Positions 8,248-16,299 of a DNA stretch of 64,000 nt are shown in pieces. The notes beneath the pieces were generated by a model. That model saw only the letters and a program-made list of their open reading frames with translations. It made no database searches and was not told where the DNA came from. Every line of letters starts with the position of its first letter. Position 1 is the stretch's first letter. Origin of the DNA: Pseudomonas sp. RIT-PI-S (lineage in GTDB: Bacteria > Pseudomonadota > Gammaproteobacteria > Pseudomonadales > Pseudomonadaceae); NCBI RefSeq assembly GCF_025642975.1, contig NZ_JANZKJ010000003.1, positions 248,001 through 312,000 of the forward strand. The letters run 5' to 3'. A program made the position numbers and the translations under genes.

Positions 8248-9216
8248 TCAAGGCCGCGGCGCATAGGCGAACACATCAGCACGCATCTGGTGGGCGTCCA
8301 TACCCGCTTCGACCAAGGCATCGAGGGTGGCATAGACCATGGCTGGGGAGCCGCTGGCATAGACGTGCACCGCGGACAGGTCGGCGATGTCCTCACGCAC
8401 GGCTTCATGCAACAGGCCACAGCGCCCTTCCCAACCACAAAGGTCGCTGACCACTTGGTGTAGATACAGGTTCGGCAGCTGCTTCCACTCCTCCCAGTGC
8501 TCGATCTGGTAGAAATCGCTGGGTCGGCGCACGCCCCAGTAAAGGTGTACCGGGTGCCTGAAACCCTGGGCGCGGCAGTGCTCGATCAAACTGTGCATCT
8601 GCGCCATGCCTGTACCGGCGGCGATTAGCACCAGTGGGCCCTCCGGCAGTTCAGCCAGATGAGCATCGCCATAGGGCAACTCGACTCGAGCGATGCCCTG
8701 TTGGCGAAGCTGTGCCAGCAATTTAAGGGCGCTCTCTTCACGGCCGAGGATATGCATTTCCAGGTCACGCCCGCTGTGGGGCGCCGATGCCAGAGAGAAA
8801 GCCGCTTTGTCAGCGCCGTCTCGCTCGATCAACAGGTACTGCCCCGCGTGATAACGCGGCGGCCTGCCCGCTGGCGCGCGGAGCCTGACCCGCCAAACGT
8901 CGCCGCCAACCTCGGTGCATTCGCTCACCTGGCAGGCGAAATGCTTAACCGGCAACTCACCCCGGGATAGCACGCTATCCCAGAGCAACACGCAGTCTTC
9001 CAGCGGCTCGGCCACACAGGTGTATAGCTCGCCGTGGTCGCGCACCTGCCCTTCCTGCTGCACACGCCCCTCCACCAGGAGGGCGGTGCACACATGGCAA
9101 TTGCCGTTGCGGCAACTGTGCGGGCAGTCATAACCTAACCGCCGGGCTGCATCGAGAATCTTCTCGCCGGGCTGCACATCCAGTACCGCGCCCGAAGGTT
9201 GCAAGGTTACGCGCAT
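8248..9216 (-). CDS. NAD(P)H:flavin/ferredoxin-type reductase with N-terminal 2Fe-2S domain
   Basis: 322-aa electron-transfer protein. Residues 1-90 form a plant-type ferredoxin with cysteines 35, 40, 43 and 67 (SCRNGNCHVC, then LYTCVAEP). The rest is a ferredoxin-NADP reductase-like module with the FAD motif AFSLASAPH and the nicotinamide motif LIAAGTGMAQMHSL. Proteins like this are often annotated CDP-6-deoxy-delta-3,4-glucoseen reductase. They serve as reductases for oxygenases or flavin enzymes. It lies right after ubiD (stop of ubiD 9216, start 9216), as is usual in Pseudomonas. It might also supply electrons to the oxygenases of the neighbouring accessory cluster; that is inference. Confidence 0.88.
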   Translation of the reverse strand: MRVTLQPSGAVLDVQPGEKILDAARRLGYDCPHSCRNGNCHVCTALLVEGRVQQEGQVRDHGELYTCVAEPLEDCVLLWDSVLSRGELPVKHFACQVSECTEVGGDVWRVRLRAPAGRPPRYHAGQYLLIERDGADKAAFSLASAPHSGRDLEMHILGREESALKLLAQLRQQGIARVELPYGDAHLAELPEGPLVLIAAGTGMAQMHSLIEHCRAQGFRHPVHLYWGVRRPSDFYQIEHWEEWKQLPNLYLHQVVSDLCGWEGRCGLLHEAVREDIADLSAVHVYASGSPAMVYATLDALVEAGMDAHQMRADVFAYAPRP

Positions 9217-10682
9217 CAGTCTATTCCCAGCTGGTTCCAGAGTTCATCCACGCGGCGGGTGATGGCCGGGTCGCGTTCAATCACGCGGCCCCACTCGCGG
9301 GTGGTTTCGCCAGGCCACTTGTGGGTGGCATCCAGCCCCATTTTCGAGCCCAGCCCAGACACCGGCGAGGCAAAATCCAGGTAGTCGATCGGCGTGTTGT
9401 CGATCATCACGGTGTCCCGCTTGGGGTCCATACGGGTAGTCACCGCCCAGATGACATCGTTCCAATCCCGGGCGTTGATGTCATCGTCGGTAACGATCAC
9501 GAACTTCGTATACATGAACTGCCGCAGGAACGACCAGACCCCAAGCATCACCCGCTTGGCATGCCCTGGGTACTGTTTCTTGATAGTGACCACGGCCATG
9601 CGGTAGGAGCACCCCTCCGGCGGGAGATAGAAATCGATGATTTCCGGAAACTGCTTCTGCAAGATGGGAACGAACACCTCGTTCAAGGCTACGCCAAGGA
9701 TCGCCGGCTCATCCGGTGGCCGGCCGGTGTAGGTGCTGTGGTAGATAGGCTTGGTGCGGTGGGTGATGCGCTCCACCGTGAACACCGGGAAACGGTCCAC
9801 TTCGTTGTAGTACCCGGTGTGGTCGCCGTAGGGCCCCTCGTCCGCCAGCTCGCCAGGGTGGATAACCCCTTCGAGCACGATCTCGGCACTGGCCGGAACT
9901 TGTAGCGCGTTGCCGCGGCACTTCACCAGTTCAGTACGGTGGCCGCGCAGCAGGCCGGCAAAGGCATATTCGGAGAGCGAATCCGGCACGGGGGTTACCG
10001 CACCGAGGATAGTGGCCGGGTCCGCGCCAAGGGCGACCGCCACGGGGAAAGGCTGGCCGGGGTGCTTCTCGCACCATTCACGGTAATCCAGTGCACCGCC
10101 ACGGTGGCTTAGCCAGCGCATGATGACCTTGTTACGGCCAATCACCTGTTGGCGATAGATGCCCAGGTTCTGCCGATCCTTGTTCGGCCCGCGGGTCACC
10201 GTCAGCCCCCAGGTGATCAGCGGGGCCACATCGCCCGGCCAACAGTGCTGGATCGGCAAACGAGAAAGGTCGACGTCATCACCCTCGAGCACCACTTCCT
10301 GGCAGGGGGCATCCTTGAGCACCTTCGGCGCCATGGAGATGATTTTTTTGAAAATCGGCAGCTTGGACCAGGCGTCCTTGAGCCCTTTGGGTGGCTCCGG
10401 CTCCTTGAGAAAAGCCAGCAGCTTGCCGATCTCGCGTAGCTCGCTCACGTCTTCGGCGCCCATGCCCAGGGCTACCCGCCCTGGCGTGCCGAACAGATTG
10501 CCCAGCACGGGGATGTCAAAACCGGTCGGCCGCTCGAACAGCAACGCGGGGCCTTGCTTGCGCAGAGTGCGGTCGCAGATTTCAGTCATTTCCAGCACCG
10601 GCGAAACCGGCACCGCGATGCGTTTCAACTCGCCGCGCCATTCCAGCTGCTGCACGAAGTCTCGCAGATCCTTGAATTCCAT
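9216..10682 (-). CDS. ubiD: 3-octaprenyl-4-hydroxybenzoate decarboxylase UbiD
   Basis: 488-aa prenylated-FMN-dependent decarboxylase of ubiquinone biosynthesis. The N-terminus [20 protein letters not shown] matches UbiD from other bacteria. Internal signatures are [28 protein letters not shown] and the active-site region [20 protein letters not shown]. The frame extends to 10694, but the ATG at 10682 fits the family. Its start lies only 30 bases after the LysR gene of the accessory cluster, with no promoter visible in between, so it may now be transcribed with that regulator. Confidence 0.95.
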   Translation of the reverse strand: MEFKDLRDFVQQLEWRGELKRIAVPVSPVLEMTEICDRTLRKQGPALLFERPTGFDIPVLGNLFGTPGRVALGMGAEDVSELREIGKLLAFLKEPEPPKGLKDAWSKLPIFKKIISMAPKVLKDAPCQEVVLEGDDVDLSRLPIQHCWPGDVAPLITWGLTVTRGPNKDRQNLGIYRQQVIGRNKVIMRWLSHRGGALDYREWCEKHPGQPFPVAVALGADPATILGAVTPVPDSLSEYAFAGLLRGHRTELVKCRGNALQVPASAEIVLEGVIHPGELADEGPYGDHTGYYNEVDRFPVFTVERITHRTKPIYHSTYTGRPPDEPAILGVALNEVFVPILQKQFPEIIDFYLPPEGCSYRMAVVTIKKQYPGHAKRVMLGVWSFLRQFMYTKFVIVTDDDINARDWNDVIWAVTTRMDPKRDTVMIDNTPIDYLDFASPVSGLGSKMGLDATHKWPGETTREWGRVIERDPAITRRVDELWNQLGID

Positions 10683-10712
10683 CGCCCAAGTCACAAGTGG
10701 AAAAACAGACGC

Positions 10713-11618
10713 CTAGCTTACCTGCTCCGCCTCGCCCGTGCCCAACTGCGCGCAGGCCAGCAGATGCTCTATCACAACCGACTGCCTCGCCGGGCACGTG
10801 GCCAGGCCCAGAATCGCCTTCGGCTGCTCCAATGCAAGTTCGCGGAACACAAGGCCAGGCCGCTGCATCCTTTGCATCGAGGCAGGAACGATCGCGATCC
10901 CCATACCAGCGGACACCAGGTTCACTGCCGAGGAAACCTGCGGGGCCTGCTGGTGAATGCTGGGGTTGAATCCCCGACGTCGACATTCGGCGACTATATC
11001 GGCGCTCAGGCCGTACCCGGATTTGCGTGAATAGAGCACGAAGCGTTCGTCGCGCAGGTCTTCAAGGCGCAAGCGCTTTCTGCGGACAAGCCGATGGCTG
11101 CTGGGGAGGACGACCATGAGTGGTTCCTCGCTCAAAACCTGAAGGGCGATGTCGCCAGTACTGGCAAACGGCGGCCGTACGATCGCGGCATCCAGCTCGC
11201 CTCGGCTCAGCCGTTTGATAAGGGTTTCACTGTTGCCTTCCAGCAGTGTGATCCCTACCTCCGGGTATTGTTGTTGATAACGGCTTATCAGCGACGTCAC
11301 CACCTCATTGAACGAGGCCGACTCGGTAAAACCGAGCGTCAGCGTGCCAAGCTCACCGCCCGCCGCCCTCAGGGCGTCTTTTTTGGCAGCCTCGACGCGG
11401 GCCAGGATGTCCAGCGCCGAGGTCAGGAATACCGCCCCTGCATCACTGAGCACGATGCCCCGCCCCTGCCGGAGGAACAGCGGCGTGCCGATTTCCTCTT
11501 CCAGCGCGCGGATCTGCTGCCCTAACGGCGGCTGTGCGATGTGAAGGGCCTGGGCCGCCTTGGTAAAGCTTTGCGCTTGTGCCGTGGCGACGAAGTACCG
11601 TAAGTGTCGAAGCTCCAT
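10713..11618 (-). CDS. LysR-family transcriptional regulator of the accessory cluster
   Basis: 301-aa LysR regulator. The N-terminal winged helix-turn-helix is clear: MELRHLRYFVATAQAQSFTK, AAQALHIAQPPLGQQIRALE, then EEEIGTPLFLRQGRGIVLSDAG. The C-terminal effector-binding domain starts near residue 90 (TLTLGFTESASFNEVV). It is transcribed away from the PEP-mutase-family lyase gene, with a 102-base AT-rich spacer holding an inverted repeat suited to LysR binding. The classic layout suggests that it controls the lyase and itself. Its inducer is unknown. The gene ends 30 bases before ubiD. Confidence 0.9.
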   Translation of the reverse strand: MELRHLRYFVATAQAQSFTKAAQALHIAQPPLGQQIRALEEEIGTPLFLRQGRGIVLSDAGAVFLTSALDILARVEAAKKDALRAAGGELGTLTLGFTESASFNEVVTSLISRYQQQYPEVGITLLEGNSETLIKRLSRGELDAAIVRPPFASTGDIALQVLSEEPLMVVLPSSHRLVRRKRLRLEDLRDERFVLYSRKSGYGLSADIVAECRRRGFNPSIHQQAPQVSSAVNLVSAGMGIAIVPASMQRMQRPGLVFRELALEQPKAILGLATCPARQSVVIEHLLACAQLGTGEAEQVS

Positions 11619-11631
11619 AGAACTTTAAACA

Positions 11632-11660
11632 TTCCAATATCGAATATTTAGAATATTAGA
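11632..11660. promoter_or_regulatory. Probable LysR operator in the divergent spacer
   Basis: The spacer between the LysR and lyase genes holds TTC-N7-GAA (11632-11644), a T-N11-A LysR-type box. It is followed by further AT-rich repeats GAATATTTAGAATATTA (11642-11658). The position just before the LysR start is typical of an autoregulatory site. Confidence 0.55.
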
Positions 11661-11720
11661 CATCTCTTCCGACGCCCGCCAAGCTTTCTGCTTGGTCAAC
11701 CTGTAGGTCTGAGGGGCGTT

Positions 11721-12572
11721 ATGAACACCACGACAAAATTACGCAAACTGCTCGCGACCGGTACCAGCCTGGTAGCTCCCGGCGCCTATGATGGGCTCTC
11801 GGCGCGCCTGGTGGAGCTGGCCGGCTTCCAGGCGATTTATGCCAGCGGCGGCGCGATCGCCCGCTCGACCGCGCTGCCGGATATCGGCTTGCTGAGTTTC
11901 AGCGAAGTGCTGGAACGCATCGAGAAGATCGTCGATGCCACCCCGCTCCCAGTGATTGCAGACGCCGACACCGGTTTTGGCGGCGGCCCCAACGTTGAGC
12001 GAACCGTGCGTGCATTCGAGCGCGCAGGTGTGGCGGCGCTGCATCTGGAAGACCAAACGTTTCCGAAACGCTGCGGGCACCTGAACGATAAAACGTTGAT
12101 CGACGCCGCTGAGATGTGCACCAAGATCCGCATCGCCCGCCAGGCCTTACGCGACCCGGACTTCGTATTGATTGCGCGCACTGATGCTATTGCGGTCGAA
12201 GGCTTCGAGGCCGCGCTGTCCCGTGCCCAGGCCTATATCGACGCCGGCGCGGATATGATCTTCGTGGAAGCCCCGGAAACCCTGGCGCAAATCCAGGAAA
12301 TCGCCCGTCGCCTGCCCGGCCCGAAGTTGATGAACATGTTCTACGGCGGCAAAACACCGATGGTGCCTGTCCAGGAACTTGCGTCGATGGGCTACCAACT
12401 GGTGATCATTCCGTCGGATCTACAACGCGCTGCGATTCATGCGATGCAACAGACCCTGGCGCAGATCGCACGCACGGGTGACAGCGAAGCGCTGGCCAGC
12501 CAGCTCACCAGCTTCAATGAGCGCGAAATGATCGTGCGAACCAGCCGGTACCTGGCCCTGGAAAAAAGCTGA
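11721..12572 (+). CDS. PEP mutase/isocitrate lyase superfamily C-C lyase
   Basis: 283-aa enzyme of the phosphoenolpyruvate mutase/isocitrate lyase superfamily, a Mg2+-dependent TIM barrel. The metal-binding block VIADADTGFGG (Asp81, Asp83) and the flexible gating loop KRCGH (residues 116-120) are present. The cysteine in KRCGH is the catalytic acid in true lyases such as 2-methylisocitrate or 2,3-dimethylmalate lyase and is absent in PEP mutase, so a lyase is favoured. It would split a 2-substituted malate- or citrate-like acid. The exact substrate is unknown; the neighbours are not the methylcitrate cycle. RBS gaggggcg precedes the ATG at 11721. Confidence 0.82.
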   Translation: MNTTTKLRKLLATGTSLVAPGAYDGLSARLVELAGFQAIYASGGAIARSTALPDIGLLSFSEVLERIEKIVDATPLPVIADADTGFGGGPNVERTVRAFERAGVAALHLEDQTFPKRCGHLNDKTLIDAAEMCTKIRIARQALRDPDFVLIARTDAIAVEGFEAALSRAQAYIDAGADMIFVEAPETLAQIQEIARRLPGPKLMNMFYGGKTPMVPVQELASMGYQLVIIPSDLQRAAIHAMQQTLAQIARTGDSEALASQLTSFNEREMIVRTSRYLALEKS

Positions 12573-12610
12573 GGCACCTTTGCGCAGTAGGTGCACGCAA
12601 AGGCCTGGGG

Positions 12611-12639
12611 TTGACGCCAATGGATCCAATGGCTGTTAC
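12611..12639 (+). promoter_or_regulatory. Predicted promoter with TGGATCCA motif in the spacer
   Basis: TTGACG (12611-12616) and TGTTAC (12634-12639) are spaced 17 bases. The palindrome TGGATCCA (12621-12628) lies between the -35 and -10 boxes, where a repressor would block polymerase. It precedes the ZapE-like gene. Confidence 0.45.
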
Positions 12640-12690
12640 AAAACGCCAAGCCCAGCTAACCTCTGGCATCGCTCCTCAACAGGGTCAGGT

Positions 12691-13767
12691 ATGAAACGTC
12701 GCAGCCCAGGAAATGAGTTAGTAGCCGCCATCGAGCAGGCTGCCCAGGCCAAGGGTTATAGGCTCGACACTTATCAAGCCGCTGCCACCGAGCGCCTGGG
12801 CGAACTCGCCCAAGGGCTGCTCAGCCCTTCGCTGTTGATGCAGCTGGGGTACGGCACGCCCCGGAGCCTGTACCTGTGGGGGCCGGTCGGCCGCGGCAAG
12901 AGCTTTCTGCTGGACACCTTCTTTGCGGCCATTCCCCTACAGCAAAAGCGTCGGGTGCATTTCCACGCGTTCTTCCGGGAGCTGCACCAGCGGATGTTCG
13001 ATCACGCCGCTACCCACGACGCCATGGGTGCTGCGCTCGATAGCCTGCTAGGCAATTGTCGGCTGCTCTGTTTCGACGAATTCCACCTGCATGACATCGG
13101 CGACGCCATGTTGATCAGTCGCTTGTTCAAGGCGTTGTTCAAGCGCCACTGCGTACTGGTCGTGACCTCTAACTATCCGCCACAAGGGCTGCTCCCCAAC
13201 CCGCTTTACCATGAGCGCTTCCTGCCCACGATCGAGTTGATCGAGCAACACATGGATATCCAGTCCATTGCCGGCGACGTGGATTACCGCACGTCCACGA
13301 ATGCCTCGGCGGACGCCTTCAACCAAGGTGCTTTCATCTGCCCAGGAAACGCTGAACAGAGGCGAAGCCTAGGCCTTCCCCCCGGGGCGGTGGCAACGGA
13401 AGCAATCACCGTCAACCACCGCGCACTAACCGGCCTGGTGCTAGACGAAACCACTGTGTACTTCACGTTTGCGCAGCTGTGTGAAGCGGCTTCAGCGACG
13501 ATGGACTACCTGGCCCTGGTTGATCGTTACGACTGCTGGATCCTGGATGCCGTACCTCGGCTGTCCTCCGCCAGCCCTGCCGGGCAGCAGCGGTTCTTGA
13601 ACCTGATCGACGTGCTCTACGACCGGCGATGCACCCTTTTTCTGATAAGCGAAGTCGAGTTCTCACAAATGATGGACGCCTGCGAAGCGGGTGACCTGGC
13701 TCGGACCCGTAGCCGTGTCAGCCAGCTTCGCTGGACCCTCCCCACCCTGCAAAAAGCAACGCACTAA
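12691..13767 (+). CDS. ZapE/AFG1-like ATPase (accessory copy)
   Basis: 358-aa AAA-type P-loop ATPase of the AFG1/ZapE family. Walker A is GPVGRGKS (64-71), Walker B is LLCFDEFHLHD with D129-E130, and typical blocks follow: RVHFHAFFRELHQRM and VTSNYPPQGLLPNPLYHERF. ZapE acts at the Z-ring under low oxygen, and AFG1 proteins help turnover of membrane complexes. This copy sits between a lyase and a transporter in a metabolic cluster, not in a cell-division or ribosomal-protein context, so its role may differ. ATG at 12691 follows an AGGGTCAGGT site. The frame is open further upstream (12580) but without family similarity. Confidence 0.8.
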   Translation: MKRRSPGNELVAAIEQAAQAKGYRLDTYQAAATERLGELAQGLLSPSLLMQLGYGTPRSLYLWGPVGRGKSFLLDTFFAAIPLQQKRRVHFHAFFRELHQRMFDHAATHDAMGAALDSLLGNCRLLCFDEFHLHDIGDAMLISRLFKALFKRHCVLVVTSNYPPQGLLPNPLYHERFLPTIELIEQHMDIQSIAGDVDYRTSTNASADAFNQGAFICPGNAEQRRSLGLPPGAVATEAITVNHRALTGLVLDETTVYFTFAQLCEAASATMDYLALVDRYDCWILDAVPRLSSASPAGQQRFLNLIDVLYDRRCTLFLISEVEFSQMMDACEAGDLARTRSRVSQLRWTLPTLQKATH

Positions 13768-13800
13768 GCCAAGCGGTATTGCGACCAAAGGCATATACGC

Positions 13801-13848
13801 TGGATCCAACTCGTTTGTATAATCCCGTCGCGATGGGTTGGGATCCAA
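13801..13848 (+). promoter_or_regulatory. Predicted promoter and operators of the oxygenase operon
   Basis: A perfect -10 TATAAT lies at 13818-13823; no good -35 is seen. TGGATCCA (13801-13808) occupies the spacer and a second copy, TTGGGATCCAA (13838-13848), lies about 15 bases after the -10. The same motif sits in the promoter spacer of the ZapE-like gene, suggesting one repressor for both. Confidence 0.5.
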
Positions 13849-13884
13849 AAAGGCCCAGCGATACAACAAGAAAGGATTCGCGTG

Positions 13885-14637
13885 ATGAGTGATGTGCTGA
13901 CCATTGGTTGGGCGCCCTATGCCCTGATTTTCGCCACACTGCTGTGCGCTTATGTAATCTTCGGCATCGCGGGCTTTGGTACCGCGCTCGTTGCCAGCCC
14001 CATCCTGGCTGTATTTATCCCCGTGGCTAAAATCGTCCCGCTGCTGGCCCTGATGGACCTGTTCGCCGCTGTGGTGAACGTCAGCCGCGATGGCCGTAAC
14101 GCTGACTGGCGCGAACTACGCCGCCTGGTGCCGATGATGATCCTGGGCAGCCTGGTAGGCGCAGCGATTCTTCTGACAACGCGCCCCGAATTTCTCCTGC
14201 CGGCGTTAGGCATCTTCGTGACAGGCTACGCGCTTTATTCCCTAAGTGGGCTCAAACCCCAGCGTGCCTTCAGTTCCACGGCGGCCTACCCCTTTGGCTC
14301 GGTCGGCGGTGTGTTCAGCGCCCTGTTCGGCAGTGGCGGGTTCATCTATGCGATCTACCTCAGCGGCCGGCTTCCCAGCAAGGAAGCCATGCGCATTACC
14401 CAAACCACCCTCATCGGCCTGAGTACCTTGACCCGCGTGGTGCTGTTTGCACTGGCAGGCGTGTACCTGGACTCCAGCCTGCTATGGCTGGCCCTCTTCC
14501 TCGCCCCGGGCATGTTGATCGGCGTTACCGTCGGCCGGCGAATCACCTTGACCATGTCTCGAGAGCAATTTCTCAAAGTGATCAATGTGGTTGTGCTCGT
14601 TTCTGGCGTTGCCCTGATTGTTCGGTATTACCTCTGA
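13885..14637 (+). CDS. TauE/SafE family membrane transporter
   Basis: 250-aa integral membrane protein of the TauE/SafE (sulfite/organosulfonate exporter-like) family, with about eight hydrophobic segments. Recognisable pieces are IFGIAGFGTALVASPILAVF near the N-terminus, LVGAAILLTTRPEFLLPALG, and the second repeat FGSVGGVFSALFGSGGF. The ATG at 13885 is preceded by AAAGGA; a GTG one codon earlier is possible. As first gene of the likely operon it may move the substrate or product of the pathway. The family handles anions such as sulfite or sulfonates, but the cargo here is unknown. Confidence 0.85.
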   Translation: MSDVLTIGWAPYALIFATLLCAYVIFGIAGFGTALVASPILAVFIPVAKIVPLLALMDLFAAVVNVSRDGRNADWRELRRLVPMMILGSLVGAAILLTTRPEFLLPALGIFVTGYALYSLSGLKPQRAFSSTAAYPFGSVGGVFSALFGSGGFIYAIYLSGRLPSKEAMRITQTTLIGLSTLTRVVLFALAGVYLDSSLLWLALFLAPGMLIGVTVGRRITLTMSREQFLKVINVVVLVSGVALIVRYYL

Positions 14638-14704
14638 TGCATCGGCCGCGCCAGACGTAGCCGCTTCGTACTGTAGTTTTCCCAGCAAAAACAAGGACGA
14701 TCTG

Positions 14705-16231
14705 ATGGAAACTGGCACGCATAACGAGATGATGACAGGGCCGCAATTTCTCGACAGTTTGGATGACGGGCGCGAAATCTATATCTACGGGGAGCGAGTT
14801 AAAAACGTTGGCGAGCATCCGGCGTTCCGCAACAGCGCCTATTCGCTCTCCCGCCTCTACGACGCGCTGCATGCGCCCGAAACCCAGACGGTGATGACGG
14901 ACATCGACCCGGATGGCTATCGCACGCACCGCTACTTCATGCCTTCGCGCTCCTCCGAAGACCTGCTGCGGGCGCGCGATGCCATCGCCCATTGGTCGAG
15001 GCTCTCTTATGGCTTCATGGGCCGTACGCCTGACTACAAGGCCGGGTTCACTGCAACGCTGCGCTCAGATCCTCACCTGTATGCGCCGTTCCACGACAAC
15101 GCCCTGGCGTGGTATCAAAAAAGCGCGCGCAAGGTGCTGTTCCTCAATCACGTACTGGTGAACCCGCCAATAGGTCGCGCCCGCAGCGTGGCCGAGATGC
15201 GCGACATCTACCTTCACGTGGAGAAAGAAACCGACGCAGGCATCATCGTGCGCGGCGTGAAGATGGTTGCAACCAGCGCAGCGTTGTCCAACGCCACCTT
15301 CGTGGCGCAAAACAGTGCCACGCAATACCAGGCTGGGTCCGAAGAGGACTTCGCGTTGTGCTTTATCCTGCCAATGAACGCGCCGAACCTTAAGGTCATG
15401 TGCCGGCGGTCCTATGAAGCCTCGGCCTTGAGCCCATTCGACAACCCGCTGTCGAGCCGCTTCGACGAGAACGACTCGGTGCTGATCTTCGACGGTGTGC
15501 TGGTGCCGTGGGAAAACGTACTGATCTACAGAGACATCGAGCGCGCCCGTAGCTTCTATGCCGCCTCCGGGTTCTTGAACCGTTATCCCTTGCAGTCCGG
15601 CACGCGCTTGGCAGTCAAGATGGACTTCATCTGCGGCTTGCTGGCCAAGGTTCTGGCGTCCAATGGCTCTTCGGAGTTTCGCGGAATCCGGGCCCGCCTG
15701 GCGGATATAGTCGCATTGCGCAACATGCTATGGGCCTTGACCGAAAACCTGTGCCAGGCCCCGGAAGTCAGGAAGGACGGTTCGGTCGTTCCACGGCTCG
15801 AAGCCGCGGCGACCGTGCGGTATTTCGGAACGCAAATGATGAGCCAGCTCAAGCCGGTGTTTAACACCATCCTGGGGGGCGCGCCAATCATGCAGGTCGC
15901 CAGTTGGCTGGACATGGCCAACCCGCAAACCCGCCCCTTGATCGACGACTATTACCAGGGCACCCACCAAACCGCATCGGAGCGCATGAAGCTGATCAAG
16001 TTGCTGTGGGACGCACTCGGCAGTGAGTTCGCCGGCCGCCACGAACTCTACGAAAACAACTACGCAGGCAACAACGAACAGGTTCGCCTGGACATGCTGC
16101 GCCACTGCGAAACGGCAGGCGTGATGGACCAGTGCACCTCGCTGGTCGACCAGTGCCTGGGCGATTACGACGAAGCAGGCTGGAAAGCACCCGGCTGGCA
16201 GTTCGACCCTCGACAAGCCGAAATCCGCTGA
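14705..16231 (+). CDS. HpaB/PvcC-type FADH2-dependent monooxygenase
   Basis: 508-aa protein of the 4-hydroxyphenylacetate 3-hydroxylase large-component family (also PvcC and chlorophenol monooxygenases). These acyl-CoA-dehydrogenase-fold enzymes take reduced FAD from a partner reductase and hydroxylate phenols or related substrates. Family blocks include the N-terminal MTGPQFLDSLDDGREIYIYG, then LNHVLVNPPIGRARS, EDFALCFILPMNAPNL, FDENDSVLIFDGVLVPWENV and ERMKLIKLLWDALGSEFAGR. AAGGA lies 7 bases before the ATG at 14705. No HpaC-like flavin reductase gene is in the cluster, so reduced FAD must come from elsewhere. The natural substrate cannot be deduced. Confidence 0.86.
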   Translation: METGTHNEMMTGPQFLDSLDDGREIYIYGERVKNVGEHPAFRNSAYSLSRLYDALHAPETQTVMTDIDPDGYRTHRYFMPSRSSEDLLRARDAIAHWSRLSYGFMGRTPDYKAGFTATLRSDPHLYAPFHDNALAWYQKSARKVLFLNHVLVNPPIGRARSVAEMRDIYLHVEKETDAGIIVRGVKMVATSAALSNATFVAQNSATQYQAGSEEDFALCFILPMNAPNLKVMCRRSYEASALSPFDNPLSSRFDENDSVLIFDGVLVPWENVLIYRDIERARSFYAASGFLNRYPLQSGTRLAVKMDFICGLLAKVLASNGSSEFRGIRARLADIVALRNMLWALTENLCQAPEVRKDGSVVPRLEAAATVRYFGTQMMSQLKPVFNTILGGAPIMQVASWLDMANPQTRPLIDDYYQGTHQTASERMKLIKLLWDALGSEFAGRHELYENNYAGNNEQVRLDMLRHCETAGVMDQCTSLVDQCLGDYDEAGWKAPGWQFDPRQAEIR

Positions 16232-16299
16232 CATTGAACTTTGAAAACGATGCCTGCGCGCATCGCTGGTTTTCCTTTGCCTGAAAACAGGAGATACCG

